A DNA stretch of 43,100 nucleotides from a bacterium (GTDB lineage: Bacteria > Bacillota_I > Bacilli_A > Izemoplasmatales > UBA1188). Positions 15,170 through 24,647 of this stretch are shown here, piece after piece; positions within the stretch are counted from its first letter, which is position 1, and each line of letters starts with the position of its first letter. The notes beneath the pieces were generated by a model. That model was not told the DNA's origin, ran no database searches, and saw only the letters and a program-made list of their open reading frames with translations. Location: assembly GCA_017960565.1 (NCBI GenBank), contig JAGCYY010000026.1, forward strand, positions 1 to 43,100, read 5' to 3'. Position numbers and translations under genes: made by a program.

Positions 15170-15486
15170 TGGAAGAATTAGATCAAATCATCTTAATCAA
15201 TGAACTATATGATTATTACAAAGAGCTTCTTACAGATAAACAAAGAGAATATTTTGAAGCATTTTATTTTTTAAATATGTCTTTAAAAGAGATTGCTGAA
15301 AACTATAATGTCAGCAGAAATGCAGTATATTCTCAGTTAACTTTTACAAAAGAAGTTCTAATCAAATATGAACAAAGATTAAAACTACGTGAAAAAAATA
15401 TTAAATTATCAGAAATGATAGAAAGACTTAAAGAACTAAAACTTGATGATGTTGATAACATTATCAAGAAGTATGAGGAGGTATAA
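15169..15486 (+). CDS. ylxM: YlxM/p13-like HTH protein of the SRP operon
   Basis: Small helix-turn-helix protein (UPF0122) encoded with ffh and ftsY across Bacillota and mollicutes. Residues 20-65 resemble sigma-70 region 4: LTDKQREYFEAFYFLNMSL, then EIAENYNVSRNAVYSQL as the recognition helix pair. The C-terminal part is a charged coiled coil. Length 105 aa matches the family. A regulatory or accessory role in SRP function has been proposed for the family; nothing in the sequence decides it. Confidence 0.92.
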   Translation: MEELDQIILINELYDYYKELLTDKQREYFEAFYFLNMSLKEIAENYNVSRNAVYSQLTFTKEVLIKYEQRLKLREKNIKLSEMIERLKELKLDDVDNIIKKYEEV

Positions 15487-15489
15487 TCT

Positions 15490-16887
15490 ATGGCATTTGA
15501 AAACCTAACAAGCAGACTCAATATGGCTTTAAGAAGATTTGTCCATAAAGATTATTTAAATGAAAAAGATATCGATGAAATGATGAAAGAAATTCGTCTT
15601 TCTTTGCTTGAAGCCGATGTTAATATTCAAGTTGTGAATAGTTTTGTAAATGACTGTAAACAGATTGCTCTTGGTGAAAAGATAATGAAGGGCTTAAACC
15701 CAGGCCAACAAGTTGTTAAGGTTGTTTCTGATGAACTCACTAAATTCATGGGTTCAGAAGAATCCAGCTTAAATTTAAAAGAACGTGGTACAAGCGTCAT
15801 TATGTTAATAGGTTTACAAGGTGCTGGTAAAACAACTCATGCTGGTAAACTTGCTAAATACATCAATAAAAACTATAGTAAGAAAGTACTGTTAGTTGCC
15901 GCAGATATCTATAGGCCTGCAGCCATTGATCAACTTCACACAGTCGCTGACAGCGTTGAAACTGATTTCTTCGAAATGGGTAAAACAAACCCTGTGACTA
16001 TCGCTAAAGAAGCACTTAAAAAAGCTAGAAAAGAAGAATATGATGTAGTAATTATCGATACTGCCGGTCGTCTTGAGATAGATGTACCTCTAATTCAAGA
16101 ATTAAAAGATATCAAGAAAGAAGTAGAACCTCAAGAAATTCTATTAACTGTTGACTCAATGATGGGCCAAGAAGCTGCAAATGTTGCTTCAACATTCAAC
16201 AAAGAAGTAGGTATCACAGGCGTTATTCTAACTAAACTCGATGGCGATCAAAGAGGTGGTGCCGCTTTATCTGTAAAGAAAGTGACAGGTGTTCCAATCA
16301 AATTCAGTGGTATTGGCGAAAGAATGGAAGACTTAGAAGTCTTCTATCCAGATAGAATGGCTTCAAGAATCCTAGGTATGGGTGATGTTTTAACACTCAT
16401 CGAAAAAGCCGAAGATGCTATCTCTGAAGAAGATTCACAAAAGTTAATGGAAAAGATGATGAATGGAACATATAACTATAATGACTTCTTAAAACAGATG
16501 AAGATGATTCATAGAATGGGCAAATTCAGTGGACTATTAAAACTCATTCCTGGTATGTCTAATATTCAACAATTAAAAGATATTGATGATGATCAATTTG
16601 ATTTCATTCAAGTAATCATCAATTCAATGACAAAAGAAGAAAGAAGAGACCCATCATTAATTGCGATGAGTTCATCAAGAAAAAGAAGAATTGCTGCTGG
16701 TTCCGGAAGAAGTTTATCTGAAGTAAATAAACTTGAACAGATGCTCGAAAGACAAAAGAAGACTTTCAAAATGATATCTAATATGGATGAATCAAGGCTC
16801 AAACAGATGGAAGAAAGATTCCAAAATGGTCAAATAAGAGGCTTTGATCCAAACTATGAATCACATGGCAAAGGCAGAAAATACTAA
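15490..16887 (+). CDS. ffh: Signal recognition particle protein Ffh
   Basis: SRP54 homologue that binds signal sequences and SRP RNA. The NG domain has P-loop GLQGAGKTTHAGKLA, AADIYRPAAIDQL, IDTAGRLEID, TKLDGDQRGGAALS and GIGERMEDLEVF. The methionine-rich M domain (from about residue 300) includes MGDVLTLIEKAED, LPI-type loop residues near LLKLIPGMSN, and the RNA-binding segment SSSRKRRIAAGSGRS. Length 465 aa is typical. It starts 3 bases after ylxM behind GAGGAGG. No SRP RNA gene was recognised in this window. Confidence 0.98.
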   Translation: MAFENLTSRLNMALRRFVHKDYLNEKDIDEMMKEIRLSLLEADVNIQVVNSFVNDCKQIALGEKIMKGLNPGQQVVKVVSDELTKFMGSEESSLNLKERGTSVIMLIGLQGAGKTTHAGKLAKYINKNYSKKVLLVAADIYRPAAIDQLHTVADSVETDFFEMGKTNPVTIAKEALKKARKEEYDVVIIDTAGRLEIDVPLIQELKDIKKEVEPQEILLTVDSMMGQEAANVASTFNKEVGITGVILTKLDGDQRGGAALSVKKVTGVPIKFSGIGERMEDLEVFYPDRMASRILGMGDVLTLIEKAEDAISEEDSQKLMEKMMNGTYNYNDFLKQMKMIHRMGKFSGLLKLIPGMSNIQQLKDIDDDQFDFIQVIINSMTKEERRDPSLIAMSSSRKRRIAAGSGRSLSEVNKLEQMLERQKKTFKMISNMDESRLKQMEERFQNGQIRGFDPNYESHGKGRKY

Positions 16888-16900
16888 TAAGAGGAACAGT

Positions 16901-17602
16901 ATGGTAGGAGTTATCAATAAAAAGGGATATTTATCTTTCTTAAAAAAAGTACTAGATCATTTCATTATGAATATCGAAAACATCGAAGTTATTAAAAACG
17001 ACTTCTTGTTATATATTGATAATGACCTTGAAAAATTTAGTGAATTTAAAGAAAAACTTCCAATAATTAAAGATTCATTATCAAAAGATTTAGATTTCTT
17101 TATGTTGTCAGATCCAGCAATAGACAATAGGGATGAAGTAATATTCTGCTACCCCGGATTCAAAGCTATCGCTTATTATAGAATAGCTCATGAACTTAGA
17201 AATCTTGGTTTCTTGCTTGTTTCAAGAATGATCACAGAAGAAGCACATTCTCTAACTGGAATCGATATTCATCCTGGCGCAAAAATAGAAGTACCACTTT
17301 TTATAGACCATGGTACTGGCACTGTAATTGGTGAAACAGCTGAAATCGGATCTCATGTTAAATTATATCAAGGTGTTACACTTGGTGCTATATCTCTTTC
17401 TAACTGCAGCTCAGTTAAAGGAGTTAAACGTCACCCAACAATTGGGAACTATGTCACAATTTATTCTTGTGCTTCAATACTCGGTAATGTAAAAATAGGT
17501 GACAATACCACAATAGGCGCTAACGTATTTTTAACAGAAGATGTCCCAAGTGGTGTTAAGGTTACAATTGGCAAGCCTGAACTCATCATCAAAGAAAAAT
17601 AA
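16901..17602 (+). CDS. cysE: Serine O-acetyltransferase-like hexapeptide enzyme
   Basis: Left-handed beta-helix acetyltransferase most like CysE, which makes O-acetylserine for cysteine synthesis. Diagnostic runs are TGIDIHPGAKIEVPLFIDHG (with the catalytic-type His after IDH), GTVIGETAEIGSHVKLYQG, GVKRHPTIGNYVTIYS and GANVFLTEDVPSGV. An N-terminal helical domain of about 110 residues precedes the hexapeptide repeats. The start at 16901 follows AAGAGGA; frames opening further upstream overlap ffh and lack a binding site. 233 aa. Probably cotranscribed with ffh; no cysteine synthase is in view. Acceptor specificity is inferred from family resemblance. Confidence 0.88.
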   Translation: MVGVINKKGYLSFLKKVLDHFIMNIENIEVIKNDFLLYIDNDLEKFSEFKEKLPIIKDSLSKDLDFFMLSDPAIDNRDEVIFCYPGFKAIAYYRIAHELRNLGFLLVSRMITEEAHSLTGIDIHPGAKIEVPLFIDHGTGTVIGETAEIGSHVKLYQGVTLGAISLSNCSSVKGVKRHPTIGNYVTIYSCASILGNVKIGDNTTIGANVFLTEDVPSGVKVTIGKPELIIKEK

Positions 17603-17615
17603 AGTCACAATATGA

Positions 17616-17648
17616 AAAGAAAGACTAGTAAAATGTCTTTCTTTTTTT
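17616..17648 (+). terminator. Terminator after the serine acetyltransferase gene
   Basis: AAAGAAAGAC / GTCTTTCTTT stem with a 9-nt loop, followed by T residues. Confidence 0.88.
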
Positions 17649-17675
17649 GCTATTATTGTTAATATATGCTAAAAT
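17647..17675 (+). promoter_or_regulatory. Promoter of the MoxR operon
   Basis: -35 TTGCTA (17647-17652), 17-bp spacer, extended -10 TGCTAAAAT (TAAAAT at 17670-17675). The -35 overlaps the end of the upstream terminator. Confidence 0.75.
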
Positions 17676-17702
17676 ACAAGATACTATAAAGGAGAAACCC
17701 CT

Positions 17703-18638
17703 ATGGATATTGAATTATTTAAAAGTTATGCAGAAAGAATCACAAATAACTGCAATAAAATCATTTTAGGAAAGGATGAAGTTATAAGACAAATCATTGT
17801 AACTTTCTTAAGTGGAGGTCATGTTCTTCTTGAAGACCTACCAGGCACCGGAAAAACAATGCTTCTAAGAGCTTTTTCTAAATCTATTGGTGGAGATTTT
17901 AAGAGAATACAGTTTACTCCAGACTTATTACCATCAGATTTAACAGGCATCAATTTCTACAATCAAAAAGATTGTAATTTTGAATTCAAAAAAGGCCCAT
18001 TATTCTCAAGCATAATTCTTGCTGATGAAATCAATCGTGCTACACCTAGAACGCAATCAGCTTTACTTGAGGCAATGGAAGAAAGACAAGTCACAGTAGA
18101 CGGCAATACATATCCAATGAATGATCCTTTTATGGTTATGGCAACTGAAAATCCAGTTGAATCATATGGCACTTTCCCTCTTCCTGAGGCTCAAATCGAC
18201 CGTTTCTTTATGAGACTTTCTATGGGTTATATGGAAAGAATTCAAGAACTAGAAGTTATTTCAAGAAAAGACACTCTTTCGCTTCTTGATGAATTAAAAC
18301 AAGTTATCACCAGCGAAGAGACAGAAAAACTGAGACAAGAATTTTCAAAAGTAAAAGTCTCAGAGGACTGTAAAAACTATATTCTAGATATTATTGAATA
18401 CACAAGAAAAGATGAACATCTTCTCGCTGGTGTTTCAACAAGAGGTGCCATCAATCTATATAAAGCAGCTCAAATCACTGCTGCAATGGCTGGAAGAGAT
18501 TATGTCATTCCTGAAGATATCAAAAAAGAAGCAATTCCAATTCTTGCTCATAGAATCGTTTCTGGATCAGGAAATCATATTGAGGCAGAAAAATATATTG
18601 AAAACGTTTTAAATGATGTTGAGGTTCCATTAGAATAA
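17703..18638 (+). CDS. MoxR-family AAA+ ATPase
   Basis: MoxR ATPases act as chaperones, typically together with DUF58/von Willebrand type A partners. Walker A is LPGTGKTMLLRA near residue 45; Walker B and the following helix read ILADEINRATPRTQSALLE; sensor 1 is MATENPVESYGTFPLPEAQ; the arginine finger region is IDRFFMRL; sensor 2 is STRGAINLYKAAQ. Length 311 aa is standard. First gene of a three-gene operon with DUF58 and DUF4129 proteins; only 3 bases separate it from the next start. Confidence 0.95.
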   Translation: MDIELFKSYAERITNNCNKIILGKDEVIRQIIVTFLSGGHVLLEDLPGTGKTMLLRAFSKSIGGDFKRIQFTPDLLPSDLTGINFYNQKDCNFEFKKGPLFSSIILADEINRATPRTQSALLEAMEERQVTVDGNTYPMNDPFMVMATENPVESYGTFPLPEAQIDRFFMRLSMGYMERIQELEVISRKDTLSLLDELKQVITSEETEKLRQEFSKVKVSEDCKNYILDIIEYTRKDEHLLAGVSTRGAINLYKAAQITAAMAGRDYVIPEDIKKEAIPILAHRIVSGSGNHIEAEKYIENVLNDVEVPLE

Positions 18639-18641
18639 TTT

Positions 18642-19730
18642 ATGGTTTGGGTATTTATTGTTACCCTAGCACTCTTTGTTATAATTATGCAGGCAAAACT
18701 TGCCAGTAGAGCTCTAAAACACCTTTATTATGATTTTTCTTTAGATAAACAGCTAGTAGAACCAGACGAATTAGTTATTTTAACATCCACCATTAAAAAC
18801 ACCGCAAACACTCCAATAATGTATGTCGGTGTATCAGAATTTTTACCAAAAGATTTCAATATTCGTGAAGATGAAAAATGGCTTAAAAAGCATTTCAAAT
18901 CTAGCTTATTTACACAGAACACATCATATAAGATGTTTTTAGAACCACATACCAAGTTTTCTACTAAACTTCATTTTTCAGTTCCTAAAAGAGGAAGTTA
19001 TAAACTTGGTAAATGGTATATTGAAACAGGAGATTTTCTAGGTTTTAAGAGCCAAATTAAATCAAACGAGTTAAATAGGACAGTTGTAGTAATGCCAAGA
19101 AGGTATACATCTCCTATCTTTTTAAAAACGCTTGGAGGTTTTATAGGAGATATATCTGTAAGAAGATTTATTTTAGAAGATCCTGTCCTCACAAAAGGGT
19201 TTAGAGATTATACCGGAAGAGAACCTCTCAAAAACATTTCTTGGACACAAACCTCAAGAATGAACAAAGTCCTTGTTAAGGATTTTGATTATACTGTTGA
19301 ATCAAATGTTTCTGTCATATTAAATATGGAAACTGAAAATAAAGATGTTCTTGAAAAATCATTTGAAATGCTTAGAACTGTCTGCGAAGAATTGGAAAAT
19401 ATACATATGCCATATGAGTTTTACACAAACGGTGATTTGGAAGGTCCTCTCACAAAATTATCGTTTTTGTCAGAAGGTCTAGGCTCTCAACACCTAAATC
19501 TGATTCTTTATGGTCTAGGCAAATCAAATCTATTTTTCGAACACACTTTTGAAGATCTTGTAGAATCTATCATATCTAAGCATGAGCCAAGCAAGAGTTA
19601 TATAGTTGTAACTCCAAACTTAACTCCAAATGGAAGAAATGCATTAAAAAAACTCCAAGATTTTTCATATTATGATTCCTGCGTTATCTATGCAGATGGA
19701 GAAATCAATATAGGAGGCAAAAGAAGATGA
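18642..19730 (+). CDS. DUF58 domain protein
   Basis: Membrane-linked DUF58 protein, the usual partner of MoxR. One N-terminal membrane helix (about residues 1-17, MVWVFIVTLALFVIIMQ) is followed by a beta-rich domain and then the DUF58 core, recognisable by KGFRDYTGREPLKNISWTQ near residue 185 and VLVKDFDYTVESNVSVILN, the start of a vWA-like fold. 362 aa. The stop overlaps the next start as ATGA (19727-19730). The molecular role is unknown; in other bacteria such operons affect the envelope. Confidence 0.88.
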   Translation: MVWVFIVTLALFVIIMQAKLASRALKHLYYDFSLDKQLVEPDELVILTSTIKNTANTPIMYVGVSEFLPKDFNIREDEKWLKKHFKSSLFTQNTSYKMFLEPHTKFSTKLHFSVPKRGSYKLGKWYIETGDFLGFKSQIKSNELNRTVVVMPRRYTSPIFLKTLGGFIGDISVRRFILEDPVLTKGFRDYTGREPLKNISWTQTSRMNKVLVKDFDYTVESNVSVILNMETENKDVLEKSFEMLRTVCEELENIHMPYEFYTNGDLEGPLTKLSFLSEGLGSQHLNLILYGLGKSNLFFEHTFEDLVESIISKHEPSKSYIVVTPNLTPNGRNALKKLQDFSYYDSCVIYADGEINIGGKRR

Positions 19731-20941
19731 GCTTACTAGTTGCCTTAAAATTCGTATGTTATTTTGCACTATATTTTTCTGTATTTAGTGTTTTTGATTT
19801 GTGGATGAATTCATATTTACTGTTTTTATCAGTAATCCTTCTTTCTTGTTTATCAATAGGTTTAACGCACAAATTTAAAGAAAAAACACCACTTCGTATC
19901 ATATTTTCATTAATACCTTTTATATCATTTATTCTTTGTGCTAAACCTCTTGATTTTCTTGTCACAGGTATACCAATAGGATTCAGTTTTTTAGCTGGTA
20001 TATTTAAAAGAGGCAAGATTGAGTATTGGGATCATATTAGCACCTTTAAAATATTATCTATAATCTTTTTCTTATTTTTGTTATTTGGTTTAATGACAAA
20101 TATCAATTATTACAACATAATTTTCTATGGCATTATAGCACTAATCTCTGGTGTTTTTGTAAGTAGAGAACTTAGACTTGGAGTGAATACATCCACAAAA
20201 GAAAAAATATATAATTTTGTTTTTGTATCAACTGTTCCCCTCTTCTTATCGATCGTATTTTTAATTATTTTAAGACCTGAAATATCTTTCGGTAAAGTAT
20301 TTGAATATATTCTTACTCCATTCGCTGCCATATTCTATGTGTTTATAAAAGCTTTTTCTCTTATAAGCAATCTAGTAGCTAAACAGGAACAGCCTGAAGC
20401 ACAAGAAATCGAAAAAGTTATCAATGAATTCCAAGATGAATTAGTTCTAAAAGATGGTGATATATCAAAACCAAACCCTGAAGTTAGAACTAACTATGAC
20501 TATATCTTTATTATCGCTTCTATTGTGATTGCGGTAATCGTAATTGGCTATATCTTATATAGAATTGTTGTATCAATGAAAAAAGAATCATCTTATAAAC
20601 AAGAATACACAGACTATAATGGTGAATCAATCTATGTAGAAAGTGAAAAACAAGCCAAGAAGTCTAATGGCTATAAGATTCGTAAGATATATTCTAAATA
20701 TTTATCATTTATTGAATCATATGGAGTATTTAGGAAAAAACATAATACATCTCAAGATATTCTTGAAAATGCATCAAAAATCTTTGTGTGTGATGAACAA
20801 GCTATGCTTAGAAAACTCTACATAAAAGCGAGATATGACAATGAAGAATCAATCACAGACGAAGATGTAGTAGAAGCTAAAAATCTATTAAAAGAAATAA
20901 AAAATGTTAGAAGAAGACAATTAGCGGAGGCATCAAAATAA
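19727..20941 (+). CDS. Multi-pass membrane protein with DUF4129-like tail
   Basis: 404-aa integral membrane protein. The N-terminal half has about six hydrophobic helices (residues 1-185), followed by a polar segment with QEQPEAQEIEKVINEFQDE, another helix (about 260-285, YIFIIASIVIAVIVIGYIL) and a cytoplasmic C-terminal domain like DUF4129 (IRKIYSKYLSFIESYG...EEDV-like ending). In most MoxR-DUF58 operons the third gene is a TgpA-like transglutaminase with the same layout plus a Cys-His-Asp extracellular domain. That catalytic domain is missing: the loop between the helices is too short. Translationally coupled to DUF58 by the ATGA overlap. Confidence 0.72.
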   Translation: MSLLVALKFVCYFALYFSVFSVFDLWMNSYLLFLSVILLSCLSIGLTHKFKEKTPLRIIFSLIPFISFILCAKPLDFLVTGIPIGFSFLAGIFKRGKIEYWDHISTFKILSIIFFLFLLFGLMTNINYYNIIFYGIIALISGVFVSRELRLGVNTSTKEKIYNFVFVSTVPLFLSIVFLIILRPEISFGKVFEYILTPFAAIFYVFIKAFSLISNLVAKQEQPEAQEIEKVINEFQDELVLKDGDISKPNPEVRTNYDYIFIIASIVIAVIVIGYILYRIVVSMKKESSYKQEYTDYNGESIYVESEKQAKKSNGYKIRKIYSKYLSFIESYGVFRKKHNTSQDILENASKIFVCDEQAMLRKLYIKARYDNEESITDEDVVEAKNLLKEIKNVRRRQLAEASK

Positions 20942-20962
20942 TATTTATTTTGTTAATTAAGG

Positions 20963-20999
20963 AAGAGAAAAGCTTGTTCTCTTTCTTTTCTTTTTATTT
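20963..20999 (+). terminator. Terminator after the MoxR operon
   Basis: AAGAGAA / TTCTCTT (20963-20969 / 20977-20983), 7-nt loop, then a long pyrimidine and T-rich tail. Confidence 0.65.
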
Positions 21000-21001
21000 A
21001 A

Positions 21002-21010
21002 TGATAAAAT
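21002..21010 (+). promoter_or_regulatory. Extended -10 promoter of the glycosidase gene
   Basis: TG (21002-21003), A, TAAAAT (21005-21010); the -35 is poor. Confidence 0.6.
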
Positions 21011-21052
21011 TAACTAGATGAAAATATTGATTCATTTAATGAGGTACTATAA

Positions 21053-23392
21053 ATGAAAAAAATATCTTTTAATGACAATTGGAAATTTAAAAAACTTGAT
21101 AGCGATAATTGTGAAAGAAGTATTTCTTTACCTCATGATGCAATGCTTGAAGAAGAAAGATCAAGCAGCAGTTTATCAGGCACAAATGGTGCCTGGTTTA
21201 ATGGTGGAGATTATATCTACACAAAAGAATTTGATGAAATTAAAGCCGAAAAAATTATTATAGAATTTGAAGGTGTATATCATAATGCAGAGATATTTTT
21301 AAATGATGAAAAGATATATGAAAGGCCATATGGCTACACAAATTTCTATGTTGATATTACAGGCATTCAAAAAAATAAAAATATCCTTAAAGTTATAGCT
21401 CATAACTCTGATCAACCAAATTCTCGTTGGTATAGTGGTGCAGGAATATATAGACCTGTAAATCTATTTATTTCGGAAAAGAAAAAATATATAGAATTAA
21501 ATGGTATATTGATTAAACCGCTATCAACTAATTCAGCTCATACAATAATAAAGACAAGTACCAGTGGTACCGTAAAAGTTGAATTATTAGATGCGAATAA
21601 GAATATTAAATATCAAAAAGAATTTTCTACAGATGGTCTTCTTGATTTTAATTTTTCCATTCTTGATAGCTTACCTTGGAGTTCTTCAAGCCCAAATCTA
21701 TATACATTTAAAGTAACTTTTGATGAAGATGTAGTTGAGGAAGAATTTGGCTTTAGGACAATCACATGTAATCCTAAAGAAGGATTCAAAATCAATGGTG
21801 AAAGAGTAATATTAAAAGGGTGCTGCATACATTCAGATAACGGAATATTAGGCGCTAAATCATATTATGATGCCGAAGAAAGAAAGGTAAGAAAACTAAA
21901 AGAAGTAGGTTATAATGCTATAAGATGTGCTCATAATCCACAATCTAAAGCTTTTCTTTCGGCTTGTGATAAAGTTGGTATGTATGTGGTGGATGAATAT
22001 GTAGATATGTGGTATGTCCATAAAACTATGTATGATTATGCATCATATACAAAAGATTGGTATAAAGAAGATTTAACCGATATGTGTTATAAAGATTACA
22101 ATCACCCATCGGTTATTATGTACTCACTTGGAAACGAAGTTGGTGAAAGTGCTGAAGAAAAAGGTGTTAACTTTTTCAAAGATATGAAAAAAGTTTTATA
22201 TGATTTAGATGGTTCACGCCCAGTAACGGCAGGAATAAACATTATGTTCAATATGATGTATTCATTAGGATTTGGTATCTATTCTGAAAAAAAGGCAAAA
22301 AAGAATATTCAACAAAAAGTTGGTAGCGAATTCTTCAACAATATCGCAGGACTCCTTGGAAATCACACAATGAAAATTGGTGCCACACTCCATAAATGTG
22401 ATGTGAAGACAAGAAAGATTTTTAAAGAAAGTGATGTCGCTGGATATAATTATGGAATCTTGCGTGTCAAGAAAGACTTAAAGAAATATCCAGAAAGATT
22501 GATAATGGGATCTGAAACATTTTGTGAAGATGCATATAAATTTATAAATCTTGCTAAACAAAATAAGCGCTTCATCGGTGATTTTGTTTGGGCTGGTATC
22601 GACTATCTCGGTGAAGTTGGAATCGGATCATGGGAATATAGGGACTATGCTAAAGATTTTAAGCATAATGTAGGCTGGATGACTGCTGGATCTGGAAGAC
22701 TTGATTTAATAGGCACAGAACTTGGTGAAGCACTCTATACAAAAGCTGTGTTTGGGGTCACCATAAAACCACAAATTGCGGTTGTTCCACTTCCATATAC
22801 CAAAGAAAAGCATTCACCATCTGCCTGGAAAATGTCTAATGCTATACCATCATGGTCATTTGATAATATGAATGGTGCTAAAGCGAGAATAGAGGTTTAT
22901 ACTCCTTGGCCTTTTGTAAAACTATTTATCAATGGACGTGATATGGGCGTAAAAAGCACAGAAAACGCAATCGCAATATATAATACGACATATCATCATG
23001 GCAGGATACTAGTGATTGCTTATGATGAAGAAAGACATGAAGTATCAAGAAACACTCTTGTCTCTGCCAATCTTGATACTGTTCTATCTGCTTTTCTTGA
23101 AAAAGAATATGTTTCAAAAGGTTCTCTTCAATTTATTAGACTTGAATATACAGATAATGCAGGAAAAGTAAAACCACTTGCACGAGGAAAAATCGAAGTA
23201 AAAGTAGAAGGTGCTGAACTAATTGCCCTCGGAAATGCTTGCCCATATAACCCTGATGGTTATTTAAATAATTATACAGATACATATTATGGAAGGGCTC
23301 TTGCAGTACTGAAATGTGACAAAAGCGGAAGATGTAAACTAACCGCAAAATCACCTTATGGAGACACAATGGTTTTCTTTGATGTTAAATAA
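21053..23392 (+). CDS. Glycoside hydrolase family 2 (beta-galactosidase-like)
   Basis: Cytoplasmic GH2 enzyme (no signal peptide), 779 aa. Domain order: N-terminal sugar-binding jelly roll (residues 3-145, with LPHDAMLEEE and GAWFNGGDYIYTKEF), immunoglobulin-like domain (about 150-235), TIM barrel (about 240-540), then C-terminal Ig-like domains resembling DUF4982. The acid/base residue is E362 in SLGNEVGES and the nucleophile is E488 in MGSETF. The barrel entry RCAHNPQS matches the family's R-xxHxP motif. Substrate could be a beta-galactoside or a related beta-linked sugar; the sequence does not settle it. Single gene with its own promoter and terminator; the only obvious carbohydrate-degrading enzyme in the window. 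Confidence 0.92.
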   Translation: MKKISFNDNWKFKKLDSDNCERSISLPHDAMLEEERSSSSLSGTNGAWFNGGDYIYTKEFDEIKAEKIIIEFEGVYHNAEIFLNDEKIYERPYGYTNFYVDITGIQKNKNILKVIAHNSDQPNSRWYSGAGIYRPVNLFISEKKKYIELNGILIKPLSTNSAHTIIKTSTSGTVKVELLDANKNIKYQKEFSTDGLLDFNFSILDSLPWSSSSPNLYTFKVTFDEDVVEEEFGFRTITCNPKEGFKINGERVILKGCCIHSDNGILGAKSYYDAEERKVRKLKEVGYNAIRCAHNPQSKAFLSACDKVGMYVVDEYVDMWYVHKTMYDYASYTKDWYKEDLTDMCYKDYNHPSVIMYSLGNEVGESAEEKGVNFFKDMKKVLYDLDGSRPVTAGINIMFNMMYSLGFGIYSEKKAKKNIQQKVGSEFFNNIAGLLGNHTMKIGATLHKCDVKTRKIFKESDVAGYNYGILRVKKDLKKYPERLIMGSETFCEDAYKFINLAKQNKRFIGDFVWAGIDYLGEVGIGSWEYRDYAKDFKHNVGWMTAGSGRLDLIGTELGEALYTKAVFGVTIKPQIAVVPLPYTKEKHSPSAWKMSNAIPSWSFDNMNGAKARIEVYTPWPFVKLFINGRDMGVKSTENAIAIYNTTYHHGRILVIAYDEERHEVSRNTLVSANLDTVLSAFLEKEYVSKGSLQFIRLEYTDNAGKVKPLARGKIEVKVEGAELIALGNACPYNPDGYLNNYTDTYYGRALAVLKCDKSGRCKLTAKSPYGDTMVFFDVK

Positions 23393-23393
23393 G

Positions 23394-23418
23394 AATATGC
23401 TTTTTAGCATATTTTTTT
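23394..23418 (+). terminator. Terminator after the glycosidase gene
   Basis: AATATGCT / AGCATATT (23394-23401 / 23406-23413) with a TTTT loop, then T residues. Confidence 0.88.
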
Positions 23419-23468
23419 ATTAATTCTTAATTATTTTTATAAAACGAAAAGAAATAATACTCTAGTTA

Positions 23469-23477
23469 TGTTATATT
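23469..23477 (+). promoter_or_regulatory. Extended -10 promoter of proBAC
   Basis: TG (23469-23470), T, TATATT (23472-23477). The short leader carries no T-box or other recognisable control element. Confidence 0.6.
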
Positions 23478-23510
23478 AATAAAAAAGTATTTATGAAAGG
23501 AGGAATCAGT

Positions 23511-24647
23511 TTGAGAGACTTAGGTCAAATAAAGAGAATAATCATTAAAATAGGTTCATCTTCATTAATAAAACCAAATGGAAGCCCAAATGAAGATTGT
23601 TTTGATGAGATTTTAAAAAACATAAAATTACTGAAACAAAACAATATTGATTCTTTAATTGTTTCATCGGGCGCTATCGCTTTTGGCATAAATCATTTAA
23701 AGCTAGATTCAAAACCCCAAGATCTATCTTTTAAGCAAGCTGTCGCAGCCCTAGGTCAAGCAAGACTTATGGAAACCTACAATAAAATCTCTCTTAAATA
23801 TAATTTAAATTGTGGACAAATTCTCTTAAGTCACGATGATTTTGAAATAAGAAAAAGAATGCTTCTCCTTTCTAACACCCTAGATGAAATGTTTAAGCAT
23901 AATATCATCCCAATCGTAAACGAGAATGATGCTTTAGCTGTAGATGAAATCAAAGTTGGGGATAATGACACTCTCGCAAGTCTTCTCGCCCCAATGATTC
24001 ACGCAGATCTCCTAGTTTTATTTTCAGATATTGATGGGCTGTATACAAAAAACCCAAGAAAATATAAAGATGCAATAAAAATTGATGAGGTAGATTATAT
24101 TGATGAAAATATCATAAGTATGGCTGATAAATCCGATAGTAAAGTCGGTACTGGTGGTATGATCACAAAAATTAAAGCGGCACTAATCGCAACTAAAGCG
24201 AATACAAGCACAATCATTTGTTCAGCAAAGGAAATAAAGAATTTATCTAATATAATAAATGGCGATGATATCGGCACTTTATTTAAAAAAGATAAAAATG
24301 GTATATCCTCAAGAGAACACTGGATGATATATAAAACAAATTCTAAGGACTATTCAATAGTAGTAGATGATGGTGTTGTAGATAAACTTAAAAACAATAA
24401 AATATCGATTCTTCCAGTAGGAATTAAAAACGTCATTGGCGATTTTTTAGCTGGTACAGTTGTCAGCATATTAAATCTAGATGGAAATTTAATTGGTAAA
24501 GGAATCACAAATTATTCCAGCATAGAAATAAGAATGATGATGGGGCGAGATAGTAAATCACTAAAAGATATTATCGATAATGGTAAGAATGAAGTCATAC
24601 ACGCAAACAATCTTGTCTTAAGAAACGGAGAACTTCTATGGAACTAA
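23511..24647 (+). CDS. proB: Glutamate 5-kinase
   Basis: First step of proline synthesis: phosphorylates glutamate to gamma-glutamyl phosphate. The amino acid kinase domain shows IIKIGSSSLIKPNG, SSGAIAFG, NENDALAVDEIKVGDNDTLA and LLVLFSDIDGLYTKNPRK, with GTGGMITKIKAA for nucleotide binding. The C-terminal PUA domain (from about residue 275) ends near EVIHANNLVL. I start it at TTG 23511 because AAAGGAGG lies 7 nt before it; the in-frame ATG at 23493 sits upstream of that site with no binding site of its own. 378 aa. Overlaps proA by 10 bases. Confidence 0.95.
   Translation: MRDLGQIKRIIIKIGSSSLIKPNGSPNEDCFDEILKNIKLLKQNNIDSLIVSSGAIAFGINHLKLDSKPQDLSFKQAVAALGQARLMETYNKISLKYNLNCGQILLSHDDFEIRKRMLLLSNTLDEMFKHNIIPIVNENDALAVDEIKVGDNDTLASLLAPMIHADLLVLFSDIDGLYTKNPRKYKDAIKIDEVDYIDENIISMADKSDSKVGTGGMITKIKAALIATKANTSTIICSAKEIKNLSNIINGDDIGTLFKKDKNGISSREHWMIYKTNSKDYSIVVDDGVVDKLKNNKISILPVGIKNVIGDFLAGTVVSILNLDGNLIGKGITNYSSIEIRMMMGRDSKSLKDIIDNGKNEVIHANNLVLRNGELLWN

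Noticed and set aside
23478-23510. T-box or amino-acid-responsive leader for proBAC
   Set aside because: The stretch between the -10 and the start is only about 33 bases, too short for a T-box, and has no specifier or antiterminator structure.
23493-23510. ATG 23493 as the start of proB
   Set aside because: It sits upstream of the AAAGGAGG site that fits the TTG at 23511 and has no binding site itself.
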